Shown in pieces: positions 8,092-15,428 of a stretch of 39,264 nucleotides of DNA. The notes under the pieces are model-generated. The model had not been told where the DNA came from and did no database searches. It worked only from the letters and a program-made list of their open reading frames with translations. A program made the position numbers and the translations under genes. The stretch is from Proteobacteria bacterium UBA2383 (GTDB lineage Bacteria; Pseudomonadota; Gammaproteobacteria; Competibacterales; Competibacteraceae): NCBI GenBank assembly GCA_002343485.1, contig DDST01000053.1:1-39264 (forward strand). Direction: 5' to 3'. Position 1 is the stretch's first letter; every line of letters begins with the position of its first letter.

Positions 8092-8514
8092 TTAACCGGA
8101 ATGATTGCTCAGAGCCAACAGACATTGACCAAACACCTCAAAATCGACGAGATGTTCCGACAGCACGGAGCGGACGATCTCCAGATTCAGCTTTTGATAA
8201 TCATGGATCGCAATATTGCGGAACCCGACCATGGCCTGCAAGCGCCGCGATAAATCGCCCGGGATCAACTTCGCCTGTTCCAGCAGGGTAAAGGCATCCC
8301 GGCTATCCTGGGGAATGCCCAGACGCCTGACCCGTGCTAAATGCATGGCGACATCAATCGCCGCCTCGCACGTCCGTAACAAATTGAGAATAATCGAATC
8401 CTGGCGGGTAAAATCCGTCATCAATTCCGCTTCATGACCCTGATACTCCTCCTGGATGCGCATCAGACAGCGCTCGATCACCGCGATTTTGTTCAGAACA
8501 ACATCATCCGGCAT
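8092..8514 (-). CDS. hepT: HepT-like ribonuclease toxin (DUF86)
   Basis: 140 residues from the ATG at 8514, preceded by GGGGTAG at a good distance. An open extension to 8565 lies inside the antitoxin gene. It is an all-helical HEPN-type protein with the RX4HXY motif as RNIAIHDY: Arg99, His104 and Tyr106. In characterised MntA/HepT systems this motif is the RNase active site, and the Tyr is the residue to which the antitoxin attaches AMP units. The start overlaps the end of the mntA gene by 11 bases, so the two are translationally coupled. In the usual arrangement HepT is the toxin. All key residues are present, so it appears functional. Confidence 0.88.
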   Translation of the reverse strand: MPDDVVLNKIAVIERCLMRIQEEYQGHEAELMTDFTRQDSIILNLLRTCEAAIDVAMHLARVRRLGIPQDSRDAFTLLEQAKLIPGDLSRRLQAMVGFRNIAIHDYQKLNLEIVRSVLSEHLVDFEVFGQCLLALSNHSG

Positions 8515-8914
8515 GGATTCTACCCCACGCATAAATATCCTGAAGAATACCGCGCCGCGCCTCATTCAACCGCACGTAATCTGACAACGCCCGACTCTCA
8601 AACTCTTCAGCCGCGAAACGGTCAGCGCAATAAATCCGCTGGCCCTGGTGAAACACCTGATGGCGCAATACCACTGAAGCAGACTGCAAGTCCACCAGAT
8701 CGACATCCCGGCGCAACTGTCGGGCCAAATCCTGCGCCAGCGCCCAACGCGCCAGATTGTTCGCTGGCCTGGGCGTCAGAATCGCTAGATCAAGGTCGCT
8801 GTCACTACGCTCAAACGGCGTCCCGGCGCTACCGAAGCGATAAATGGCCCACACCTTCGGCATGGCTTGAAGGATTTGATCAATCATCATCGGGTTAGTG
8901 AGAGAGTCGGTCAT
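8504..8914 (-). CDS. mntA: MntA-like nucleotidyltransferase antitoxin
   Basis: 136 residues with a minimal nucleotidyltransferase fold. The motif GSX10DXD is exact: Gly28-Ser29 followed by Asp40 and Asp42 (DLD), with DVDLVDL further on giving the third acidic residue. MntA-type proteins neutralise HepT by transferring AMP groups to its Tyr. Its 3' end overlaps the hepT start by 11 bases. The start could also be one of two Met codons eight and nine residues in; no ribosome site decides. It lies 54 bases downstream of the TIGR03087-type glycosyltransferase on the same strand and could be read from the same transcript. Confidence 0.87.
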   Translation of the reverse strand: MTDSLTNPMMIDQILQAMPKVWAIYRFGSAGTPFERSDSDLDLAILTPRPANNLARWALAQDLARQLRRDVDLVDLQSASVVLRHQVFHQGQRIYCADRFAAEEFESRALSDYVRLNEARRGILQDIYAWGRIHAG

Positions 8915-8968
8915 GTCATCAGTTGGTAGAGATTTTCGACGGCAGGCTCTATAAGGCAGGCAGCGATT

Positions 8969-10234
8969 TTACTCCAGCACCGCCGCCATCCGGCTCAAGT
9001 TGCCGTCCCAGTCATAATGGCGCAATACCCATTCCCGGCCGCTCCGTCCAGCGTTTTCCGTTTCAACGGAATTTTCCAGAAGCGCCAGTGCCTGTTGTAC
9101 CAGTTCGGCCGGATCGTCGGCTACCAAAATTCCCTCAAATTCCTCTTTTTCAAAGGAGCGATCGGATGGCTGGAGGAGGGGAGTGGTGGGATTGCTGGAC
9201 ATCTGCGACGGCCCAATCCCCTCCATCGCTGCCGAAGTCGCCAGCACCGCCTTGCCCATCGCCAGTGCTTCCAATACTTTATTCTGTACACCACGGGCAA
9301 TCCGCAATGGCGCGATTGAAAACGCGGCATGGGCAATGTAGGGACGTACATCTGGCACCGTCCCGGTGACGTGGATTCCAGGCAACGCTGCTAACTCTTG
9401 TACCGCCGTCGTGGGTCGCGCCCCAACGATGTAAAACCGGCTGTCCGGCGCGGCGCGATGGATTTCCGGAAACACCGTTCGCGCGAACCACTCCACCGCA
9501 TCCACATTTGCCCAATAGTCCATCGCTCCGGTAAACACCAACACCCGCTCCTTCGCCAGGTACGGATTGGGGTAATCCTGCTCAGGATTGAAATAGTCCG
9601 TATCCACGCCATTGCTAACCGCTAGCACCCGTTCAGCAGGAATCTCCGGCGCTAACTGGCGGAACAGCGCCGCTTCATCGGCGGTCACGAACACGCTAGC
9701 GGCGAATTCCCGCGCCACGGCCCGCTCAAACGCCAGTAGCCGCTGGCTTTCACGGCGGTAAATCCAGCTCAAGGGCCACGGCTTCCCATCCGCATACTGC
9801 GCCCACTTGGCGGAATCGACATCGACGAAATCCATTACCCGCCGCAAGCGGTCTAGCGGGGGGCGATGCAGGTACTGCGCCATCGCCGAGGAAAACACCA
9901 GTGCTCGTTCAATCCCTTGCGCGGTAACAACCTGATCCACCCAAGCCTGCAAACCGGCATGACGATAATACGGCAGAGTCAATGGCTCGCCGGTCGCCAA
10001 ACCGCGCAAACTCCATGGTTTGGCGCGACGCGGGTCGAGCGGCGCGCAGTAGACATCGGCGCAAAACCGGCGTACTTCATCGATATGTTGCCAATCATCC
10101 GGGTCGTCGACAAAGGTTCCCAGCCAGACGCGGTAATGTTGGGCTAGATGGCGTAAGAGATGAAAAGAGCGCACCTTGTCGCCCTTATTGGGCGGAAAGG
10201 GAATGCGATGGACGAGAAACAGGAGATCATGCAT
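8969..10234 (-). CDS. XrtA-associated glycosyltransferase (TIGR03087/Stp1 type)
   Basis: A 421-residue GT-B enzyme. The start MHDLLFLVHRIPFPPNKGDK is nearly diagnostic of the PEP-CTERM/XrtA-associated Stp1 family. Further on are VMDFVDVDSAKW, the sugar-binding VFTGAMDYWANVDAVEWF and the donor-site segment RIARGVQNKVLEALAMGKAVL. It probably adds a sugar to the exopolysaccharide repeat unit. Between the conserved AMEGI (about residue 341) and LVADDP (about 370) there is an insertion of some 22 residues, encoded by GC-rich palindrome-like DNA at 9129-9193. This looks like a repeat element captured in frame, on a surface loop of the donor domain. The gene starts divergently from the asparagine-synthase-like gene, 186 bases away. 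Confidence 0.9.
   Translation of the reverse strand: MHDLLFLVHRIPFPPNKGDKVRSFHLLRHLAQHYRVWLGTFVDDPDDWQHIDEVRRFCADVYCAPLDPRRAKPWSLRGLATGEPLTLPYYRHAGLQAWVDQVVTAQGIERALVFSSAMAQYLHRPPLDRLRRVMDFVDVDSAKWAQYADGKPWPLSWIYRRESQRLLAFERAVAREFAASVFVTADEAALFRQLAPEIPAERVLAVSNGVDTDYFNPEQDYPNPYLAKERVLVFTGAMDYWANVDAVEWFARTVFPEIHRAAPDSRFYIVGARPTTAVQELAALPGIHVTGTVPDVRPYIAHAAFSIAPLRIARGVQNKVLEALAMGKAVLATSAAMEGIGPSQMSSNPTTPLLQPSDRSFEKEEFEGILVADDPAELVQQALALLENSVETENAGRSGREWVLRHYDWDGNLSRMAAVLE
9129..9193. repeat. Degenerate palindromic repeat inside glycosyltransferase gene
   Basis: On the minus strand this reads AATCCCACCACTCCCC, then a spacer, then GCTCCTTTGAAAAAGAGG followed by AATTTGAGGGAATT. It has the layout of the short CCCC-rich/GAGG-rich palindromic elements that are scattered through many gammaproteobacterial genomes. 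It is translated as part of the glycosyltransferase (about residues 347-368) and disturbs neither frame nor flanking conserved motifs. The family assignment is by pattern only. Confidence 0.45.
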
Positions 10235-10420
10235 AACTGTGCTTTATGTCTTGCGGCCCTTCGAATAGGTTCCGGGCCATATTTACGCAATAATAGCAGT
10301 CATCGAAACGATATGTTCAATGGCATCGACGATCCACAGGCGCCCTGGTGGTGCCCATCAGGTGCTATCTTCAGTGATAGCGGGCCATTGGGCCTAAAAC
10401 CGGAACCAATCTAATCAACC
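10235..10420. promoter_or_regulatory. Divergent intergenic region with small inverted repeats
   Basis: 186 bases between the divergent starts of the Stp1-type glycosyltransferase and the asparagine-synthase-like gene, so it should hold promoters for both. No convincing -35/-10 pair stands out. GCTATC-ttcagt-GATAGC (10364-10381) is a perfect 6-bp inverted repeat, followed at once by GGGCCATTGGGCC (10382-10394). Both lie close upstream of the plus-strand start and could be an operator or leader hairpin; this is a weak inference. Confidence 0.35.
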
Positions 10421-12265
10421 ATGATTTCCAGTTTGCACAACATGCCTTTTGCTTCTGGCCTCGCGGGCTACTTCAATCCAGCCCATCCAGCCGGTGCTAT
10501 CCGCACTCAAGACACTTTGGCGGCCGCCCTGTACGAACCAGCTACTCTCAGCGTGGCCAGCGCATTTTGCGCGGTGACTAACGGTGGGGTCCTTGAACAG
10601 GAAGGTCTTCTGATCGCCTGCTTGGGCCGGTTGCGCCATGCCAGTGTGAGCGGGGATGTTTCCTCAATCTTGCATACATTGGCCAGCGACTACCGGACGC
10701 TGGGGACGTCTGCGCTGCAAAAACTATCCGGCTCTTTTGCCTTGGCGATCCTCGATTCTGAGCGCCGCACGGCATTGCTGGCCGTTGACCGGATCGGCAT
10801 CGAGCAACTCTATTACGCGCCACAAACCGATGGCCTGTTATTCGCTACTGCGCCGGGTGCCCTGACTCGCGTCGGCAGTTTTGATACCGGTATCGACCCG
10901 CAGGCGATCTACGATTACCTGTACTGCCATATGATCCCCAGTCCCCGGACGATTTACCGGGGGCTGCGCAAACTCCCCGCCAGTCACTTTCTCGAATGGC
11001 GGGATGGTGCATTGCGCGTTGAACCGTACTGGTTACCCCAGTTTGCGGAAACGCCGATTGATGCCGCAGCGGCCGGGCGTGAAATGCTGGAGATGATCGA
11101 GGCTGTGATCCGGCGTGAAGCCAGCGAACCTTCGGCGGCCCAGCTTGGCGCGTTCCTCAGCGGTGGTATCGACAGTTCCACCGTGGCCGGAATGCTGGCC
11201 CGCGTCACCCAACCGGCGCATACTTATTCCATTGGGTTCGCTGTGCCGGGCTATGACGAAATGGATTATGCGCGCACCGCCGTGCGCCATTTTCAAACGA
11301 CACCCCACGAATACTACGTTACGCCCGACGATGTGGCGGAACTGCTCCCGCAAATCGCCGCTGCGACCGGTGAACCGTTCGGCAATTCCTCGCTGCTGCC
11401 GGCTTATTGTTGCGCCCGCTTTGCCCGGGAGCAAGGGATTAGCCGGTTGCTCGGCGGCGATGGCGGCGATGAACTGTTTGCCGGTAACGAACGCTACGCT
11501 ACGCAAGGGATTTTCGAGCTATTTGGCCGGCTGCCGTCTGCACTGCAATCGCTTATCGCTGCCGCTGCCAAACCGCTGGCGCATGTCCCATTGGCCCGCA
11601 AAGCCCATAGTTATGTCAAACAGGCCCAAGTTCCCTTGCCAGACCGTATGGACAGCTATGCTTTCCTGGTGCGCCATGAGCCGATTGAAGTATTCAGCCC
11701 GGACTTTCTTAACCAGGTGAGCACCCTGGAACCGCTGGAATTGAAACAGGCGATGTTCTTCGCGCCGGATGATGCGTCAACCTTGAACCGGATGCTCTAT
11801 CTGGACTGGCACTTCACTCTGCATGATAACGACTTGGTCAAGGTCAATACCGCTTGCCGGTTGGCGGGCGTTGAGGTCGCTTATCCCTTGCTGGATGATG
11901 AGGTGGTGGCGCTCTCCTGCCGGATCCCTTCCGCCGAAAAACTGCGGGGAACGACCCTGCGCTGGTTCTACAAGGATGCGGTGCGCGGTTTTCTACCCGA
12001 AGCGATCATCAATAAGAAAAAGCATGGCTTCGGATTGCCCTTTGGAGTGTGGACCCGTTCTGACTCACGCTTGCTGGCTATCACCGATGATGCGTTGGAA
12101 TCATTGAAACAGCGCGGCTGGTTTCAACCGGCGTTTCTCGATCAGGCGCGCCAACTGCATCGCGAAGGTCATGCCGCCTATTATGGAGAATTGGTATGGA
12201 TTCTGACGATGCTGGAGTTGTGGCTGCGGAGGAACAGCGATCAGTCGTTAACCAGTTCTTCATAG
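10421..12265 (+). CDS. Asparagine-synthase-like amidotransferase with degenerate glutaminase domain
   Basis: A 614-residue protein of class II asparagine synthetase architecture. The C-terminal synthetase domain is intact: pyrophosphate loop SGGIDSS (247-253), GGDGGDELFAG near 350, and the KKKHGFGLPF segment near the end. The N-terminal glutaminase domain is altered. Catalytic Cys2 of the usual MCGIAGYF start is replaced by Ser12 in ASGLAGYFNP, behind about 11 extra residues, and the RGPD and NGEIYN glutamine-binding motifs are absent. It therefore should not hydrolyse glutamine and may use free ammonia or another amine, or ammonia from a partner (inference). An in-frame TAA just upstream rules out a longer start carrying the Cys; ATG 10442 is an alternative. 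It is the only polysaccharide gene on the plus strand and overlaps the next glycosyltransferase tail to tail by 25 bases. Confidence 0.85.
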   Translation: MISSLHNMPFASGLAGYFNPAHPAGAIRTQDTLAAALYEPATLSVASAFCAVTNGGVLEQEGLLIACLGRLRHASVSGDVSSILHTLASDYRTLGTSALQKLSGSFALAILDSERRTALLAVDRIGIEQLYYAPQTDGLLFATAPGALTRVGSFDTGIDPQAIYDYLYCHMIPSPRTIYRGLRKLPASHFLEWRDGALRVEPYWLPQFAETPIDAAAAGREMLEMIEAVIRREASEPSAAQLGAFLSGGIDSSTVAGMLARVTQPAHTYSIGFAVPGYDEMDYARTAVRHFQTTPHEYYVTPDDVAELLPQIAAATGEPFGNSSLLPAYCCARFAREQGISRLLGGDGGDELFAGNERYATQGIFELFGRLPSALQSLIAAAAKPLAHVPLARKAHSYVKQAQVPLPDRMDSYAFLVRHEPIEVFSPDFLNQVSTLEPLELKQAMFFAPDDASTLNRMLYLDWHFTLHDNDLVKVNTACRLAGVEVAYPLLDDEVVALSCRIPSAEKLRGTTLRWFYKDAVRGFLPEAIINKKKHGFGLPFGVWTRSDSRLLAITDDALESLKQRGWFQPAFLDQARQLHREGHAAYYGELVWILTMLELWLRRNSDQSLTSSS

Positions 12266-13446
12266 ATCGCCTGATATCGTCCTACGCTGTTTTGCCAAGT
12301 CCGCTCCTTCTCCACGAACCGCCGGCCATTGGCCTTAAGCGCCGGCCAGCGTTCGGGATGGGCTAGCAATTCCAATGTCTTAGCTGTCAAATCACCCGTA
12401 TCGCCAGCTCGGAACAGTATTCCTGTTCCGCCGTTACGGATTAGTTCATGATGACCGCCCACGTCGGAGGCAATGAAGAGCCGTCCCTGAGCCATCGCCT
12501 CCAACGGTTTCAGCGGCGTGACCAGTTCCGTCAGGCGCATGGACAGGCGCGGGTAGACCAGCACGTCAATCAGATCGTAATAACGATTGACTTCAGCATG
12601 GGGTACCCGGCCAGTGAACACGACCTTATCGGCCATCTCTAACGCCTGTGTTTGGGCTTGGAGCGCTTGCTCCTGTGGTCCGCCGCCGACCAGCAACACG
12701 CGCACATCGGGTGTTTGCTTTAATAACCCCGGCAATGCCTCCAGCAGCAAGGCCAATCCTTCATAGGCGTAGAACGAGCCGATAAATCCGAGAACCTGTG
12801 ATCCATTCAGACCCAGTTGAGTTTTAAGCACCGGATCGGACTCCCCACCTAAACTGAATTGCTCGACATTGACTGCATTGGGAATGACCGTCACTTTCTC
12901 CGCGGAAATGCCTCGTCCGATGATGTCATTACGCAATCCTTCGCAGATGCAGGTCACGGCATTGGCGCGTTGTAAAACATGAGTTTCCAGCGCCTTGGTC
13001 AACCGGTAACGGAGGCTGCCCTCACGCGTGGTGCCATGATCGACTGCTGCATCTTCCCAGAATGCGCGCACTTCATAGACCAGCGGCAGACGAAAGCGCC
13101 GGGCAACGGGTAGTGCCGCCAGGCCGTTCAGTGCTGGTGAGTGGGCATGCAACACATCCGGTTTGACCTGTGTAACGGCTTCCGCTAGTCGTTGAGTCAA
13201 GCCTCGGACAATCGCTGCCTGATTCAGTACCGGCCAGCGCGCCCATGCGGCGGTTTCCTGTGGAGTACGGAAGAAATGCAGATCCTCAGTGGTTTCTTCT
13301 AATGCTGACGTAGCACCCTGCTTAGCGCCAGTAATATGGAATGTCTCCCAACCCAAGCGCCGCTGTTCCCGCAGAATGGCGGCAGTGCGGAAGGTATAGC
13401 CGCTGTGCAGCGGCAGGGAATGGTCAAGGATGTGAAGGATGCGCAT
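12241..13446 (-). CDS. XrtA-associated glycosyltransferase (TIGR04063/Daro_2409 type)
   Basis: 401 residues from the ATG at 13446, whose first base is also the last base of the amidotransferase stop (TGATG), so translation is coupled. The upstream in-frame extension to 13539 lies inside that gene and is not used. The start MRILHILDHSLPLHSGYTFR is characteristic of this exosortase A-associated GT4 group. The acceptor domain has DVLHAHSPALNGLAAL, and the donor domain has GFIGSFYAYEGLALLLEALP and RLTELVTPLKPLEAMAQG. It is expected to act on the lipid-linked exopolysaccharide repeat at the cytoplasmic face. The 3' end overlaps the opposite-strand asparagine-synthase-like gene by 25 bases. The specific sugar is unknown. 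Confidence 0.9.
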   Translation of the reverse strand: MRILHILDHSLPLHSGYTFRTAAILREQRRLGWETFHITGAKQGATSALEETTEDLHFFRTPQETAAWARWPVLNQAAIVRGLTQRLAEAVTQVKPDVLHAHSPALNGLAALPVARRFRLPLVYEVRAFWEDAAVDHGTTREGSLRYRLTKALETHVLQRANAVTCICEGLRNDIIGRGISAEKVTVIPNAVNVEQFSLGGESDPVLKTQLGLNGSQVLGFIGSFYAYEGLALLLEALPGLLKQTPDVRVLLVGGGPQEQALQAQTQALEMADKVVFTGRVPHAEVNRYYDLIDVLVYPRLSMRLTELVTPLKPLEAMAQGRLFIASDVGGHHELIRNGGTGILFRAGDTGDLTAKTLELLAHPERWPALKANGRRFVEKERTWQNSVGRYQAIYEELVND

Positions 13447-15383
13447 CAGAGTGATTGCCGTTTTATATCGGGTTGCTTTTCTACTCGTTCGCCACCATCC
13501 ATTTGCCGCAAGAACGCCTCGAACATCAGCACGGTCCAAATGGGCGCGCTGTAATCCCGCCGGCCGGATTCATGCGCTTCGACCAGATGGCGCAAATAAT
13601 CGGCATTGAACAGGCCGGTGCCCAGCAACCGTTCGCCCGTCAGCGAATCGCGAACCCGCTGTTTCAGCGGTCCCCGGAACCAGCGTATCAGCGGCACGGC
13701 AAACCCCATTTTCGGGCGGTACATAATTTCGTGTGGAAGGTGCGGTTCCATGGATTTCTTTAGCAGATACTTGCTTTCCCCCTGGGCGATTTTCAGCGAA
13801 GAGGGCAGGGTAGCCAGCCATTCCACCAGTGGATGATCCATCAACGGCTCGCGTACTTCCAGTGAATGCGCCATGCTGGCCCGATCAACCTTGGTGTTGA
13901 TGTCACCCACCAGATAGGTCTTGAGATCAAGATATTGAATTAAGGCTAGTGGATCGCTGCCTTCCACCTGGGCGGCATATCGGCGGAACACGTTCAAGGC
14001 ATCATAGCCGCCGAGTTGCGTTTTAAATGAGTCAGAGAACAATTGCTGACGCATCTCATCACGCAGAATCGACACCGAATGAAAATAGGCTTGCACCGGA
14101 TCCCGCGTCAGCGCCTGAAAGGTGGTCTTGGCCCGGAAGACCCGGGGTGCCCAGTCCGCTTTAGGATAGAGCCGGCCCAACAGACCAAACACCGGCTGGC
14201 GAATACGCAAGGGCAGCAGTGACCGCAGCCGTTCCTCCATGAGATGTAGACGATAGCGCCGGTAGCCGCCGAAGCTCTCATCGCCGCCATCGCCGGACAG
14301 CGTCACGGTGACATGCTTGCGGGCTAACTGGCAAACCCGGTAGGTAGGAATGGCGGAACTGTCGGCATAAGGTTCGTCATACAGCCAAGCCAGCGTGTCG
14401 ATCAGGCCGAAATCATCGCTCTCAACCGTATCGACGAAATGCCGGGTTTGGTAACGATCCGCCACTTGTTGGGCAAATTGCGCTTCGTTGAAGGCGGGAT
14501 CGGTGAAGGCGATGGAACAGGTATTGACCGGGTCACTGGATAACCCGGCCATCATCGCTACCACGGCACTGGAATCGACGCCGCCGGACAGGAATGCGCC
14601 GAGCGGTACTTCCGAGATCATGCGCAGCCGTATCGATTCACGCAAGCGGATGACGAGTTCCTCAGCCGCTTCTGTTGCAGTCAAGCGTTGATCGAGCGTG
14701 AACCGCACCTTCCAGTACTCATGGGGTTCCGGCAGGGGCTGGCCACGCCGGACCCGGAGGGTATGCGCCGGCGGCAGCTTTTTGGCGCTGGTGAAAATGG
14801 TGCGTGGCTCGGCCACGTAACCCAGAGCAAAATACTCCTCGACCGCGCAGGGATCGATCTCTCGCCCCAGCTCCGGATGGGCGAGCAGAGATTTGAGTTC
14901 GGAGCCGAAGAGAAGTTGTCCATTGGGCAGCAGGGCATAGAATAGTGGCTTGACCCCCAGCCGGTCGCGGGCCAGAAATAGAGTTTCCTGGTTGCGATCC
15001 CATAAGGCAAAGGCAAACATGCCGCGAAAGCGTTCGACGCAGGCTTCGCCCCAAGCCTCCCATGCGTGAACAATTACCTCGGTGTCGCTGCGAGTGTGGA
15101 AGACATGCCCCAAGGCTTCCAGTTCGGGAACGAGTTCCTGGAAATTATAGATTTCCCCATTGAACACGACGACGACCGAGCCATCCTCGTTGAATAATGG
15201 TTGCTGGCCGGTAGAGAGATCAATGATGGAGAGTCGCCGGTGGCCAAGACCCACTCCGGGTTCGATGTGTAGACCGCCTTCATCCGGTCCCCGGTGATGC
15301 TGCGATTCGTTCATCCGGTGCAGGAGATCGCGGTTGATCTCCTGCCGATGGCGGGTGTCAACAATGCCGGTAATGCCGCACAT
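13446..15383 (-). CDS. XrtA-associated amidotransferase (asparagine synthase family, TIGR03108 type)
   Basis: A 645-residue asparagine-synthetase-like enzyme with both domains intact. The glutaminase shows Cys2 after Met removal (MCGITGIVD), RGPD (31-34) and NGEIYN (75-80). The synthetase shows SGGVDSS (266-272) and GDGGDESFGGY. Glutamine-derived ammonia would be passed to an ATP-activated carboxylate. In exosortase loci the substrate is thought to be a uronic-acid-type sugar, not aspartate (inference from context). The ribosome site GAGGAG is 5 bases before the ATG and borders a palindromic repeat in the 28-base gap after the upstream glycosyltransferase. Compare the Cys-less paralogue at 10421-12265, two genes away. 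Confidence 0.9.
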   Translation of the reverse strand: MCGITGIVDTRHRQEINRDLLHRMNESQHHRGPDEGGLHIEPGVGLGHRRLSIIDLSTGQQPLFNEDGSVVVVFNGEIYNFQELVPELEALGHVFHTRSDTEVIVHAWEAWGEACVERFRGMFAFALWDRNQETLFLARDRLGVKPLFYALLPNGQLLFGSELKSLLAHPELGREIDPCAVEEYFALGYVAEPRTIFTSAKKLPPAHTLRVRRGQPLPEPHEYWKVRFTLDQRLTATEAAEELVIRLRESIRLRMISEVPLGAFLSGGVDSSAVVAMMAGLSSDPVNTCSIAFTDPAFNEAQFAQQVADRYQTRHFVDTVESDDFGLIDTLAWLYDEPYADSSAIPTYRVCQLARKHVTVTLSGDGGDESFGGYRRYRLHLMEERLRSLLPLRIRQPVFGLLGRLYPKADWAPRVFRAKTTFQALTRDPVQAYFHSVSILRDEMRQQLFSDSFKTQLGGYDALNVFRRYAAQVEGSDPLALIQYLDLKTYLVGDINTKVDRASMAHSLEVREPLMDHPLVEWLATLPSSLKIAQGESKYLLKKSMEPHLPHEIMYRPKMGFAVPLIRWFRGPLKQRVRDSLTGERLLGTGLFNADYLRHLVEAHESGRRDYSAPIWTVLMFEAFLRQMDGGERVEKQPDIKRQSL

Positions 15384-15394
15384 AGTTTCTCCTC

Positions 15395-15428
15395 TTCCTA
15401 ACCCCTCTCCTTTAAAGGGAGAAGGGAG
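15395..15428 (+). repeat. Short GC-rich palindromic repeat between genes
   Basis: TCCTAACCCCTCTCCTTTA followed by AAGGGAGAAGGGAG forms a hairpin centred on TTTAAA. The same CCCTAACCC/TCTCC...GGGAGAAGGG pattern occurs at 19178-19213 and twice at 20076-20158. It lies across the end of the Stp2-type glycosyltransferase and supplies that protein's last residues (TPFSL) and TAA stop. Confidence 0.7.

Noticed and set aside
10364..10394. Hairpin before the asparagine-synthase-like gene, considered as a riboswitch
   Set aside because: Only a 6-bp stem and a small GGCC palindrome, with no conserved riboswitch core or terminator; kept only as a possible operator.
13447..13539. N-terminal extension of the TIGR04063-type glycosyltransferase
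   Set aside because: It falls inside the amidotransferase gene; the family starts at MRILHILDHS, and the TGATG overlap fits coupling at 13446.
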